Assembly: GCF_902459615.1 (NCBI RefSeq)
Contig: NZ_CABPSA010000009.1
Span: forward strand, 186,001-250,000
Direction: 5' to 3'
From: Pandoraea commovens
GTDB lineage: Bacteria; Pseudomonadota; Gammaproteobacteria; Burkholderiales; Burkholderiaceae
DNA: 64,000 bases
Shown: in pieces, positions 40,887 through 49,321 of the stretch
Layout: each line of letters starts with the position of its first letter
How positions within the stretch are numbered: position 1 is the stretch's first letter
Translations under genes and position numbers: made by a program
The notes under the pieces: model-generated
The model's input: the letters and a program-made list of their open reading frames with translations, nothing else
The model's database searches: none
Told to the model about the DNA's origin: nothing

Positions 40887-40914
40887 GAAACGCCGCCTTG
40901 TGCGGCGTTTTCGC
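40887..40914 (+). terminator. Intrinsic terminator after the second ompW-type gene
   Basis: AAACGCCGC and GCGGCGTTT form a nine-bp stem with a CTTGT loop, running into TTTTCG. It lies about 50 bp after the stop. Confidence 0.88.
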
Positions 40915-41135
40915 ATTTCAGGGCGCGACAATCACCATCTCAACGCATGTCAGCGTATTCCGACAGCATCTTCAGCCAAAGCGCCGCAACTTTCCTTTTC
41001 CCGAAACTGTCTTTCCAGGTGTACGCACGCAAGTGGGCGGGCCATAATGGCCGCTCGCCTCAGGGTTCCACCGACGTTCGTCCTCCCGGGTTTACCGGAC
41101 GTCGCATTTCAATACCACCTCTTGGGAGTCTGAAA

Positions 41136-41513
41136 ATGGGAATTGCCTCGAAAGCGGAAACGGCACTCAACAGCAGCATGGAAGACGCACGCTTTGCCGG
41201 TCGTCGTACGGCACGCGCCGCGCGGTTGGCGAGTGGTGATGTGTCGTCGCGAGTCCGCGATCTGCTCGATGATCTGGACCACGCACTGTCCAATGCCAAG
41301 TCGGCGTCGGATGTTGAAGCGCTTCGTGCGGAGATCGGCGATAAGCTGCGTCAGGCGCGCGACGACTTCGGCGATGCGCGTGCGAATCTGCGCCGTCGCG
41401 CCAATGAAGTCTGGGAAGAGGCCGATGGCTACGTGCACGAGCGCCCGTGGCAGACCGTCGGCACGGTGGCCGCAGCCGCACTGGTACTCGGCTTCATCCT
41501 CGGTCGCAGTTGA
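41136..41513 (+). CDS. DUF883 family membrane-anchored protein (ElaB/YqjD-like)
   Basis: A 125-residue protein. Residues 1-95 are a charged helical region (MGIASKAETALNSSMEDARF ... 'SAKSASDVEALRAEIGDKL' style), then 'YVHERPWQTVGTVAAAALVL' gives the family's C-terminal membrane helix and the closing 'GFILGRS'. ElaB/YqjD proteins associate with ribosomes at the inner membrane in stationary phase in E. coli; the role here is inferred. The ATG at 41136 follows GGGAG. A terminator (41601-41630) closes the unit. Confidence 0.9.
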   Translation: MGIASKAETALNSSMEDARFAGRRTARAARLASGDVSSRVRDLLDDLDHALSNAKSASDVEALRAEIGDKLRQARDDFGDARANLRRRANEVWEEADGYVHERPWQTVGTVAAAALVLGFILGRS

Positions 41514-41600
41514 ATCAGATGGCTGCATGACGGCGGCGCGGTCGCGAAAGCGCGCCGCCCTCCGGCGGTGTCCGACTCGACGGAATCAGCTTTGAAATCA

Positions 41601-41630
41601 AAACAGCCGGCAAGTGCCGGCTGTTTTTTT
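41601..41630 (+). terminator. Intrinsic terminator after the DUF883 gene
   Basis: AACAGCCGGCA and TGCCGGCTGTT form an eleven-bp stem followed by a run of T residues (TTTTTTT). It also lies just beyond the stop of dgt on the other strand, where the A-tract (AAAA at 41600-41603) may serve that side less well. Confidence 0.92.
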
Positions 41631-41698
41631 GTGCTTTGCGCCCATCCCTCGTCGGCAGTCTCGTAACCGAGAACCTGTGAACGTCGGACATCCGTGAC

Positions 41699-42835
41699 TC
41701 AAAGCGTCGGTTCGACGCTGAACAGTCTGCGGTATTCCTTAATCGCGTAGCGGTCGGTCATACCGGCCACATAGTGAGCAATCCAGCGCGGCTGATCTTC
41801 CGGATTCTCCGGACGGTAGTTCGGCGGCAACAGGCGTGGTTCGGAAATGAAGGCTTCGAACAACTCCTGCACGATGCGCTGCGCCTTGGCGGCCATTCGC
41901 ATCACGAGATAGTGCCGGTAGAGGTTATCGAACAGGAACCGCTTGAGACTTCCCGCCTGTTCGCGCATCTCCGCGCTGAATGCGACGAGCGGTCCCGAAG
42001 CGCGCACGTCATCCATGGAGAACGGCGAGGCGTCGGCCACGCGTTGACGTGTCGTCGCAATCAGATCGACGATCAGCGCATTGATGATGCGTCGCGTCGT
42101 CTCATGCACCAGACGGCGACCGGAGATGTCCGGCCATGCGAGCTTGGCTTCCGTGCAGTAGCGGTGCCAGAGCGGCACCTCGTCGAGCTGCTCAAGCGTC
42201 AGCAGACCAGATCGCACACCGTCGTCGATGTCATGGTTGTTATAGGCGATCTCGTCGGCCAGATTCGCGATCTGCGCTTCGATGCCAGGCTGAAGTCCCT
42301 TGAGAAAGCGCTCGCCCAGTTCGCCAAGCCCGCGCGCATTCGCTCGCGAGCAGTGCTTCAGAATGCCTTCGCGCGTCTCGAAGCAGAGGTTCAACCCGTT
42401 AAAGCCGCCGTAGTGCTCTTCGAGTTCATCGACAACGATGAGACTCTGCAAGTTGTGCTCGAACCCGCCGTAGTCCTGCATGCAGGCATTCAGCGCGTCC
42501 TGCCCCGCGTGGCCGAACGGTGTATGGCCGAGATCGTGCGCCAACGCGACCGCTTCGACCAGATCCTCGTTGACGCGCAAATTTCGCGCGATCGACCGCC
42601 CGATCTGCGCCACTTCGAGACTGTGCGTGAGACGCGTGCGGAACAGATCGCCTTCGTGATTCACGAAGACCTGCGTTTTGTATTCGAGACGCCGAAATGC
42701 CGTCGAGTGGATAATGCGGTCGCGGTCGCGCTGGAACTCGGTGCGTGTCGTGGGGGCGCTTTCCGCAAAGCGCCGGCCACGTGACGCGGTGGAGCGCGCC
42801 GCGTAGGGGGCAAGCGACGCTTCGTAATCGATCAT
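41699..42835 (-). CDS. dgt: dGTP triphosphohydrolase-like HD-domain protein (Dgt)
   Basis: A 378-residue cytoplasmic HD phosphohydrolase that releases triphosphate from dNTPs. The metal-binding residues are H71 in '[15 protein letters not shown]', and H100-D101 in '[20 protein letters not shown]', then the later aspartate in '[20 protein letters not shown]'. The N-terminus '[20 protein letters not shown]' is typical of the group. The open frame starts at the ATG at 42835, 16 bp after the aroB stop, as in many betaproteobacteria with pil-aroKB-dgt order. Confidence 0.92.
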   Translation of the reverse strand: MIDYEASLAPYAARSTASRGRRFAESAPTTRTEFQRDRDRIIHSTAFRRLEYKTQVFVNHEGDLFRTRLTHSLEVAQIGRSIARNLRVNEDLVEAVALAHDLGHTPFGHAGQDALNACMQDYGGFEHNLQSLIVVDELEEHYGGFNGLNLCFETREGILKHCSRANARGLGELGERFLKGLQPGIEAQIANLADEIAYNNHDIDDGVRSGLLTLEQLDEVPLWHRYCTEAKLAWPDISGRRLVHETTRRIINALIVDLIATTRQRVADASPFSMDDVRASGPLVAFSAEMREQAGSLKRFLFDNLYRHYLVMRMAAKAQRIVQELFEAFISEPRLLPPNYRPENPEDQPRWIAHYVAGMTDRYAIKEYRRLFSVEPTL

Positions 42836-42851
42836 CGCCAGCCCTCCTGTC

Positions 42852-43928
42852 TCAGACGTTAGCGCGCAGCGTGGCGCGAAGGTCGGCGTCGGGCACGCTC
42901 GTCATGAACGCCTGCCCCAACCGGTTGAGCAGCACAAAGCGGATATCGCCGCCTTCCGCCTTCTTGTCGACACGCATCAGATCGATATACCGGTCCTCGC
43001 CGAGGGCCGGTCCCGTCACAGGCAGCCTGGCCGCCGCGACCAGCGCCTTGATTCGCTGCACTATCGCCTCGTCGATAAAGCCCAGACGCGCCGACAAGTC
43101 CGCCGCCATCACCATGCCGCAGCCCACGGCTTCGCCGTGCAGCCATTCGCCATAGCCCAGGCCGGATTCGATCGCGTGACCGAACGTGTGACCGAAGTTG
43201 AGTGTGGCGCGCAGCCCCTGCTCGCGTTCGTCGCTGGCCACGACCTGCGCCTTGATTTCGCAAGAGCGTTGCACGGCATACGTCAGCGCCGCCGTGTCGC
43301 GACCGTTCAGCGCATCGATATTGGCTTCGATCCAGTCGAAGTACTTCTCATCTGCAATCGCGCCGTGCTTGATCACTTCGGCCATACCGGCCGCCAGCTC
43401 ACGATCCGGCAACGTCGACAGCGTGCCGATATCGGCCAGCACGGCGCTCGGCTGCCAGAAGGCGCCGATCATGTTCTTGCCGAGCGGGTGATTGATGCCC
43501 GTCTTGCCGCCAACCGAAGAGTCAACCTGCGAAAGCAGCGTCGTCGGCACTTGAACGAAGGGCACGCCGCGCATATAACACGCGGCGGCGAACCCGGTCA
43601 TGTCACCGACTACACCGCCGCCCAATGCGATCAGTGTGGCCTTGCGGTCCGCCTGCGCGCCGAGCAGTTCATCGAAGATCAGGTTGAGCGTCTGCCAGTT
43701 CTTGTAAGCCTCGCCATCGGGCAGCACCGCCTTCACCACGCGCTTGCCGAGACGTTGCAACGTCGCAGCCACCCGTTCCGCATAAAGCGGATCGACGGTC
43801 GTGTTGGTCACGATCACGGCATGCGTGCCGCGCACGTGCGGCGCAAACAGCGCGTCCTGCGTCAGCAGATCGGTGCCGATGTGAATGGGGTAGGCGCGCT
43901 CGCCAAGGTCGAGTTTCAGGGTAATCAT
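42852..43928 (-). CDS. aroB: 3-dehydroquinate synthase AroB
   Basis: A 358-residue NAD- and Zn-dependent enzyme for the second step of the shikimate pathway. NAD-binding segment '[20 protein letters not shown]', '[20 protein letters not shown]', the metal-binding histidines in '[20 protein letters not shown]' and '[17 protein letters not shown]'. The ATG at 43928 gives [20 protein letters not shown]. It follows aroK by 63 bp and precedes dgt by 16 bp. Confidence 0.96.
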   Translation of the reverse strand: MITLKLDLGERAYPIHIGTDLLTQDALFAPHVRGTHAVIVTNTTVDPLYAERVAATLQRLGKRVVKAVLPDGEAYKNWQTLNLIFDELLGAQADRKATLIALGGGVVGDMTGFAAACYMRGVPFVQVPTTLLSQVDSSVGGKTGINHPLGKNMIGAFWQPSAVLADIGTLSTLPDRELAAGMAEVIKHGAIADEKYFDWIEANIDALNGRDTAALTYAVQRSCEIKAQVVASDEREQGLRATLNFGHTFGHAIESGLGYGEWLHGEAVGCGMVMAADLSARLGFIDEAIVQRIKALVAAARLPVTGPALGEDRYIDLMRVDKKAEGGDIRFVLLNRLGQAFMTSVPDADLRATLRANV

Positions 43929-43991
43929 GCCGTTTGTTGGCTTGTTGTCATGTTCTGCAAAATCGGGCAATGCGGTCCGTTCGGGCCACTA

Positions 43992-44729
43992 TCAGCGAGG
44001 AAAGGTATCACGGCCAGGCGTCACAGGCGCGGTCGTGATCGCCTCGCCGGTGTCCACTTCATGCGTCGCGCCGACATCATCCGGAGGCAGCTGTTCCACT
44101 TCGGCATCGCCATGAGCGCTCTCCGAGGTGTCTGTCGCATCCGCTGCATCCGCCGCATCCGCCGCATCCAGCGCGTCCGTAGCGTCAGGCAATAGCGCTG
44201 CGTTGCTCGGTACGATGCCCGCCATTTCCAGTTGCATCAGCACCATGTTGACGAGCGCGTTGACGCTTGGCCGCCCGGTTTCGATGATGAACGTCGCGCA
44301 TTCCCGGTAGAGCCCGTCGCGCTCCTGATACAACTGTTCGAGTCGCGCACGCGGATCTGCCGTTTGCAGCAACGGACGATTCTTGTCGCGACGCGTGCGT
44401 AACCAGAGATCGTGCGGATTAGCGCGCAGGTACACCACCGTGCCGCGCGATTTGATGTACTCGCGGTTTTCTGCGCGCAACACCGCGCCCCCGCCAGTGG
44501 CGAGCACGATTCCGCTGCGTTGGGTGAGTTCGTCGATGGTCTGGGTTTCGCGCTGACGAAAGCCGTCCTCGCCTTCGTGCTCGAAGATGACCGGAATGCG
44601 CACGCCCGTGCGCGCCTCGATCTCATGGTCGGAGTCATAGAACTGCCGTCCAAGACGTCGTGCCACTGCGCGTCCAACCGTGGTCTTGCCCGCCCCCATC
44701 AGTCCGACAAGTATTACGTTTTCCAGCAT
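43992..44729 (-). CDS. aroK: Shikimate kinase AroK with a repetitive acidic C-terminal tail
   Basis: A 245-residue protein whose first 170 residues are a complete shikimate kinase: Walker A '[20 protein letters not shown]' (9-28), the shikimate-binding D34 in '[13 protein letters not shown]', the R60 region '[16 protein letters not shown]', the Gly triplet '[10 protein letters not shown]' and lid arginine in 'KNRPLLQT'. The remaining 75 residues are acidic and Ala-rich, with an A-D repeat ([12 protein letters not shown]) encoded by a 9-bp repeat. Typical AroK is about 175 residues. The start lies within the frame of the upstream secretin gene, overlapping it by 95 bp. Confidence 0.94.
   Translation of the reverse strand: MLENVILVGLMGAGKTTVGRAVARRLGRQFYDSDHEIEARTGVRIPVIFEHEGEDGFRQRETQTIDELTQRSGIVLATGGGAVLRAENREYIKSRGTVVYLRANPHDLWLRTRRDKNRPLLQTADPRARLEQLYQERDGLYRECATFIIETGRPSVNALVNMVLMQLEMAGIVPSNAALLPDATDALDAADAADAADATDTSESAHGDAEVEQLPPDDVGATHEVDTGEAITTAPVTPGRDTFPR
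44137..44172. repeat. 9-bp tandem repeat inside aroK
   Basis: Four near-identical copies of GCATCCGCC lie in tandem, encoding Asp-Ala-Ala-type repeats in the AroK tail. Because the unit is a multiple of three, copy-number change would keep the frame. Confidence 0.85.
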
Positions 44730-47322
44730 AAATCGCTGATATTTGGGTTCCAATCCCTGATGATACCGGTATCTGCGTCGGGCGTGCGGAACGCGTCGCC
44801 TCGGGGAACACCCCGAGAAGCCGGGGATGACCGGGTGGAAGGTCATCACGCAAGTCGTCCGACAGGGGCAGCGACGCCGCGCTGGCGCTCGTGCCGGGCA
44901 CATCGGGAGCCCCGACCGCCGCCGCGCCGTCCGGCACGACGCTGGGCGTCAGGAACACCAGCAACTCCGTTCGCCGGTCCTCATTGGCGCGGTTACGGAA
45001 AAGTGCGCCCAGCACCGGCACGTCTCCCAGCCAGGGAACGCTTGCGCGGCTGTCCCGCTTTACCTCCTGGTAGATCCCACCGATCGCGACCGTCCCGCCG
45101 CTTTCGACTTGCACCTGGGTCCGAACATGCCGGGTATCGACGGCGAAGCCTTCTGCGACGGCCTGCCCCACGCTGTCCTTGCGCACATCCACATCCAATA
45201 TCACTTGCCCGTCCGGCGTAATCAAGGGCGTGACCTCGAGTCTTAGGGTCGCCTTGCGGAACTGCACGGATGCCACGTTGCGTCGACCATTGCGCGTTTG
45301 ATAAGGCAATTCTGTGCCTTGCTCGATGAGCGCCTGCACCTTGTCTGCCGTGACCACGCGCGGGCGGGAAACCACTCGCCCTCGCCCGCTGGTCTCCAGT
45401 GCGGAGAGCTCCAATTGCAGGAAGCGGCTTGCGGACCGGCCGAATAATGTGATCGCAAGACTCGGCGGCGCCACGCCCGCCAGCGCCGCCGCCGAAAGTC
45501 CGACATCCACCGCACTCCCGGGAACGCTCGTGTCGCCGCCCGTTGCGCGGGTGCCGCCGTTCGCGACGCGCCCGCCATCCGGCACATCAAACGATCCTGT
45601 ATCCGACGTCGGACGCTTTTCACCGCCACGTTGCGCATTCGCACCGCCGTGTTGTCCCGCCAGCCGGACGCCGAGCGACTCGCTGAACCGGTCGTCGGCT
45701 TCGACGATGCGAGCTTCGATCAGCACCTGTCGAACGGGCACATCGATGCGCTCGATGAACGACGCCAGCGCATCGAGCCTCTCGGGCAGGTCGGTGACGA
45801 ATAGCTGATTTGTCCTGGGATCCGCAATGAGACCGCCGCGCGCGGACAAGAGACGCTGCCCTTTGCTGTCCTTCTGTCCGAGAATGATCTCCCGCAACGC
45901 CTCGGCCCGTGGATAGTTCAGCCGGAACCGGCGCGCAGCCAGTGGCTGCAATGCCTCACGTTTCGCCGCAGCTTCCAGTTGCGTTCGCTCGTCGGCTAGC
46001 AGATCGGCACGCGGCGCAATCCAGTCGACGCCGTTCACGGATTGCACACCCAGGCCCGCGCTTCGGATCATGACGTCGAACGCCGTCGCGGCAGACACCC
46101 CTGTCACCTCCATATCGAGTCGCCCCGTGACGCGCTCGCCGATCGCCACACTCCGGCCGGTCAACCGCGCAAACACTCGCAGCGCGTCTGCAACTTCAGC
46201 ACCGTGCAACACCACGTCCACCGTCGAAGGGTCGGAAGAGTCACGATTCGACAGCGCCTTACCCGGCAATGCCCCGTCATCGCTCCAGGTGGCCGACAGC
46301 CCGGCGGTTGCGGTCCGGCGCAACACGACGCGACGAGTACCTGCACGCATTGCCGCCACGGGCTCAGCATTCTCGACGGGCACCTGAGGCATCGATTGGG
46401 TCATGGTCACAGCATCTTGTGCAGACCGACGTGTCATGGGCGTGCGAAACACGTCGACGATGTCCGTCGGCATCTCCCATCGCGGTGGCGGTTCAGGCAG
46501 CGCAGGGAGCGCATTTGCTGTCGACCTGTCGAGCGACTCGGCGGGCTCGGCCGTGCGGCGCCAACGATATGCAGACACGGTGACGCTCAACGATGCTTCT
46601 GCGCTGTCGGGATGCGTTGCACCGCCAGTTGTGCCGGTTTGCATGCGAGGGCCGTCCAGCGAGAACTGCTCGACCGCCAGATGTCGTGGCAGCCGGTTGA
46701 CCTCAGCAAGCCAGCCGAGCAAATTCGCGACCGTGCCTCGAACACGCAACTCAGCGCGCTCGGTTTCCAGTTCGCCGGATACTGCCGCCGGTCCTGGACG
46801 CGAAGACTCCAACGTCAGCCCGCTCCGAGAAACGAGTCGTTCAAGATCGGCGCGCCATGCTGCCAGAGCGTCGTCGTCAGCCTCGGGCGCGTCACTTGCA
46901 CGCTTTGACAGGGTCGACGAAGCCGACGACTCACCTTCGGACGCCCCTGCAAACGCCTCAGCCCCCGGCTCGACGACGGGCAGCATGCGTTGCCATGTTC
47001 TGGTTTCCGCTCCTTCGTTCTGAAGTCGGCGCACGATCGACGGTAAACGGTCGGCAGCGTCCTTGGCACGCGCCAACATCTGCCGCTCGGCTTCGAGCCC
47101 CTGTTTCAGGGCCGCACGCGCCGGGAGACTCGTCAACCACCCAATCGACCACGCCAGGAAGAAGCCCGTCAGCACCGCAGCAATCGCGAGGCCCCACCGT
47201 ACGCCCGGCGACCATTCGGTCGGTGAAATGGAAAGCCATGTCTCCCAGCGCGCCCGCCAACGCGCCTTCACATCATGAAACATGTCGCGCACATCATCTG
47301 GAGGGTGATTTTCACCGTACAT
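44635..47322 (-). CDS. PilO-PilQ fusion: membrane-anchored pilus assembly domain joined to a secretin
   Basis: One uninterrupted 895-codon frame combines two pilus proteins. Residues 1-260 are PilO-like: a single membrane helix at about 42-66 (after an acidic, charged N-terminus), a coiled segment, and the '[20 protein letters not shown]' and '[10 protein letters not shown]' strands. Residues 275-365 are a linker with a possible PilP-like trace ('[12 protein letters not shown]'). Residues 366-436 are a secretin N-domain ('[20 protein letters not shown]'), 465-545 a second N-domain, and 600-795 the secretin ('[20 protein letters not shown]', '[15 protein letters not shown]', '[10 protein letters not shown]'). 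The secretin has no signal peptide of its own. The ATG at 47322 follows GGAGGAGG and overlaps pilN by 11 bp. The tail overlaps aroK by 95 bp. Confidence 0.8.
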   Translation of the reverse strand: MYGENHPPDDVRDMFHDVKARWRARWETWLSISPTEWSPGVRWGLAIAAVLTGFFLAWSIGWLTSLPARAALKQGLEAERQMLARAKDAADRLPSIVRRLQNEGAETRTWQRMLPVVEPGAEAFAGASEGESSASSTLSKRASDAPEADDDALAAWRADLERLVSRSGLTLESSRPGPAAVSGELETERAELRVRGTVANLLGWLAEVNRLPRHLAVEQFSLDGPRMQTGTTGGATHPDSAEASLSVTVSAYRWRRTAEPAESLDRSTANALPALPEPPPRWEMPTDIVDVFRTPMTRRSAQDAVTMTQSMPQVPVENAEPVAAMRAGTRRVVLRRTATAGLSATWSDDGALPGKALSNRDSSDPSTVDVVLHGAEVADALRVFARLTGRSVAIGERVTGRLDMEVTGVSAATAFDVMIRSAGLGVQSVNGVDWIAPRADLLADERTQLEAAAKREALQPLAARRFRLNYPRAEALREIILGQKDSKGQRLLSARGGLIADPRTNQLFVTDLPERLDALASFIERIDVPVRQVLIEARIVEADDRFSESLGVRLAGQHGGANAQRGGEKRPTSDTGSFDVPDGGRVANGGTRATGGDTSVPGSAVDVGLSAAALAGVAPPSLAITLFGRSASRFLQLELSALETSGRGRVVSRPRVVTADKVQALIEQGTELPYQTRNGRRNVASVQFRKATLRLEVTPLITPDGQVILDVDVRKDSVGQAVAEGFAVDTRHVRTQVQVESGGTVAIGGIYQEVKRDSRASVPWLGDVPVLGALFRNRANEDRRTELLVFLTPSVVPDGAAAVGAPDVPGTSASAASLPLSDDLRDDLPPGHPRLLGVFPEATRSARPTQIPVSSGIGTQISAIYAGKRNTCRTDGGGQDHGWTRSGTTSWTAVL

Positions 47323-47983
47323 CGGGCACCTCCTCCGTCGTTTGGCCGTCGAGATCCGAAACACCGGCGAAGACGACGGGTGCAGGCACGGGTTTCAGCG
47401 CGATGCGCAGCGTAAAGCGACGAATGTTCAGTGCCCCGGCCTGTGTCTGCGCGTCCGCCCATTGGCGCCGGATGCTCTCCGGCACCACGCTCGATTCGAC
47501 CTCGGTCACCTTGCGCACCCAGGGCAACGCACGCAGTCGCTTCTGCGTTTCGCGCACCCGCGATTGCGTCGTCGCATAGCCCTCGATTCGCAGATGCGCG
47601 TCGGCCATCTTCACCACCGACAACCGCACGCCATCGGCGCAGGCCCGCATGATGTCGAGCAGACGATCGGCCGCAGCAGGCCGACGCTCAACCAGCGCAA
47701 CGACGGTCCTGCGGTGAGCCCGCAGTTCGGCGAGCTGTCGCCGCGTCATGTCGAACGCCGCCACCTCTCCGGCCAGCCTATCCTTCGTCACGCGTAATGC
47801 CGTTTGCTGCGCCTGCATTTCGCTGCGCTGGTGAAGGTCCCACGCAATGGGCACCAGCGAAGCCATGGCGCCGCACGCCGCCAGGCACACCCAGACTCGC
47901 CATTGCCGACGCATCTCGCGGCGTCGCCGCTGTGCCAGCGTGGGAAGGAAATCGAGCGGCGGAAATGCCTGCGTCACCCGCAT
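47312..47983 (-). CDS. pilN: Type IV pilus inner-membrane assembly protein PilN
   Basis: A 223-residue bitopic protein. The cytoplasmic N-terminus has the PilN-like binding motif 'VTQAFPPLDFLPTLAQRRRR' (PilM-binding segment is usually INLLPxR). A membrane helix at about residues 33-50 ('VWVCLAACGAMASLVPIAWD') is followed by a periplasmic coiled-coil and a ferredoxin-like domain ('VRLSVVKMADAHLRIEGYAT'). Its start overlaps pilM by 10 bp and its end overlaps the PilO-PilQ gene. It belongs to the PilMNO alignment complex. Confidence 0.82.
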   Translation of the reverse strand: MRVTQAFPPLDFLPTLAQRRRREMRRQWRVWVCLAACGAMASLVPIAWDLHQRSEMQAQQTALRVTKDRLAGEVAAFDMTRRQLAELRAHRRTVVALVERRPAAADRLLDIMRACADGVRLSVVKMADAHLRIEGYATTQSRVRETQKRLRALPWVRKVTEVESSVVPESIRRQWADAQTQAGALNIRRFTLRIALKPVPAPVVFAGVSDLDGQTTEEVPDVR

Positions 47984-49077
47984 GCCACCCCCTGCATCGA
48001 CATGGCTCTCAGCGCCAGCCCACAAGACACAGCGAGCGCCGCACGCGGCACGAACGTCTCATGACGCTGTCCGGCAGGATCCGCACCCTCGAATGTCGCG
48101 AGCGGGTCGAAGGGATGTACAGCAACACCGCATGCGCTTGCGACTGCGTCACAGATCGCCACCAGTTCCGCCGGGCCAGCCCCTTGCGTCGCGACATCGA
48201 TTACGCGCGGCGCGATCGGCAATGCTCGCGTCAGATCTCGAACCGCGCTTGCCAACGCCTCCGGGTGCCCGCGCACGCTGTCAAAGCGCTCACGAACATC
48301 CCCCACGCAAACCCCACCATCGAACACCGCCAGATCGAGCGTCTGGCCATCGATCTGCAATAGCGCGCCCGGCCCGCCTGTTCTATCTCTGCCGACAGAG
48401 GCTGCGGGCGCGAACGCCTCGTGGTCGTTAGATGCGGACGTTCGCTGGGCTGCACGTTGCGCCCACAGAAACGCGCGTCGCCCGGCCTGATGGGCGGCGT
48501 CAATGGCTTGTGCGCGTAGCCCTGACATTTCAAGCACAGCCATCCTGTCGTCCACCGGGGTCGCTTCGCAGGCATACAACCGAAGACGATGGCTGCCCGG
48601 TTCAGCCCACGCCACGCCAACACGGCTGCGCAAATTGGGGTCGCCGTCGCCGGGCAGCAAAAGCGCCGCACGACGCTGACACCACGCTCGTAGCGCGCGC
48701 GGAGGCAGGTCCGCAGGACAGTCGATCACCTGCGTTTTCAGTCCGTGCGACGGAAGCGCCAGCACGATGGCGTCACCCTGCAACGCCTCCGCCCGCGTGC
48801 CCAGACGTTCCAACAACTCCTCCAGGCGACGCGCCACGGCCTCCGGCTTGACGATCAGCGCGCCACGCAGCATGCCGTCTTCCAGCGCGGCGGCGCCATA
48901 GGCGTCCAGACGCAATCGGTCGCTCCCCGGTGTTCGCGTGATGCGAACGAATTGCATGCCATTGGCGTCGAAGTGGATTCCGCAACCGCCACCACCGCCG
49001 TTGCCCGGCCTCATCGCTGTCATCGCCGCCCACTGCTTTCCCATGTGACGCACCCCGCGCAAAACCGCTGCGATCAT
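47974..49077 (-). CDS. pilM: Type IV pilus assembly ATPase-like protein PilM
   Basis: A 367-residue actin-like protein, cytoplasmic partner of PilN. The assignment rests on position and on broad features: 'GIHFDANGMQFVRIT' near the N-terminus, 'IVLALPSHGLKTQVIDCPAD', 'DLAVFDGGVCVGDVRERFDS' and 'AVSCGLALRAMSMQ' at the end, an arrangement seen in PilM/FtsA-type folds. It is less conserved than the pilM of Pseudomonas. It is the first gene of pilM-N-O/Q and is divergent from the PBP gene, with 244 bp between. Confidence 0.75.
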   Translation of the reverse strand: MIAAVLRGVRHMGKQWAAMTAMRPGNGGGGGCGIHFDANGMQFVRITRTPGSDRLRLDAYGAAALEDGMLRGALIVKPEAVARRLEELLERLGTRAEALQGDAIVLALPSHGLKTQVIDCPADLPPRALRAWCQRRAALLLPGDGDPNLRSRVGVAWAEPGSHRLRLYACEATPVDDRMAVLEMSGLRAQAIDAAHQAGRRAFLWAQRAAQRTSASNDHEAFAPAASVGRDRTGGPGALLQIDGQTLDLAVFDGGVCVGDVRERFDSVRGHPEALASAVRDLTRALPIAPRVIDVATQGAGPAELVAICDAVASACGVAVHPFDPLATFEGADPAGQRHETFVPRAALAVSCGLALRAMSMQGVACG

Positions 49078-49321
49078 GACTTCCTCCTGCCTTTCGTCGT
49101 ATCGATGCGATCGATGCTATCGGGCATGGCACAGCGGTCCAATCGGACGATTCCGAATACTGGCGAAGGAAAGGCGAGCGAAAGGCGCTTTCGGAATTCA
49201 TGCCGTTTTGCGCTCGGACGATTCCTAGCCCCCATAGGCGCAAACGCCGATTTCGGGAGGCTGTCGAGGGAGGTTGCGGGGCGTTCGTTATAATCGGCCC
49301 ATCGTTTTTTCCGGTTCTCCC

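Noticed and set aside
46161-46370. A different-frame segment inside the PilO-PilQ gene that begins [19 protein letters not shown] and might have been a separate secretin start with a signal peptide
   Set aside because: The hydrophobic stretch is short, there is no ribosome binding site, and joining it to the secretin would need a frameshift for which I see no evidence. Kept as an alternative to check if reads are available.
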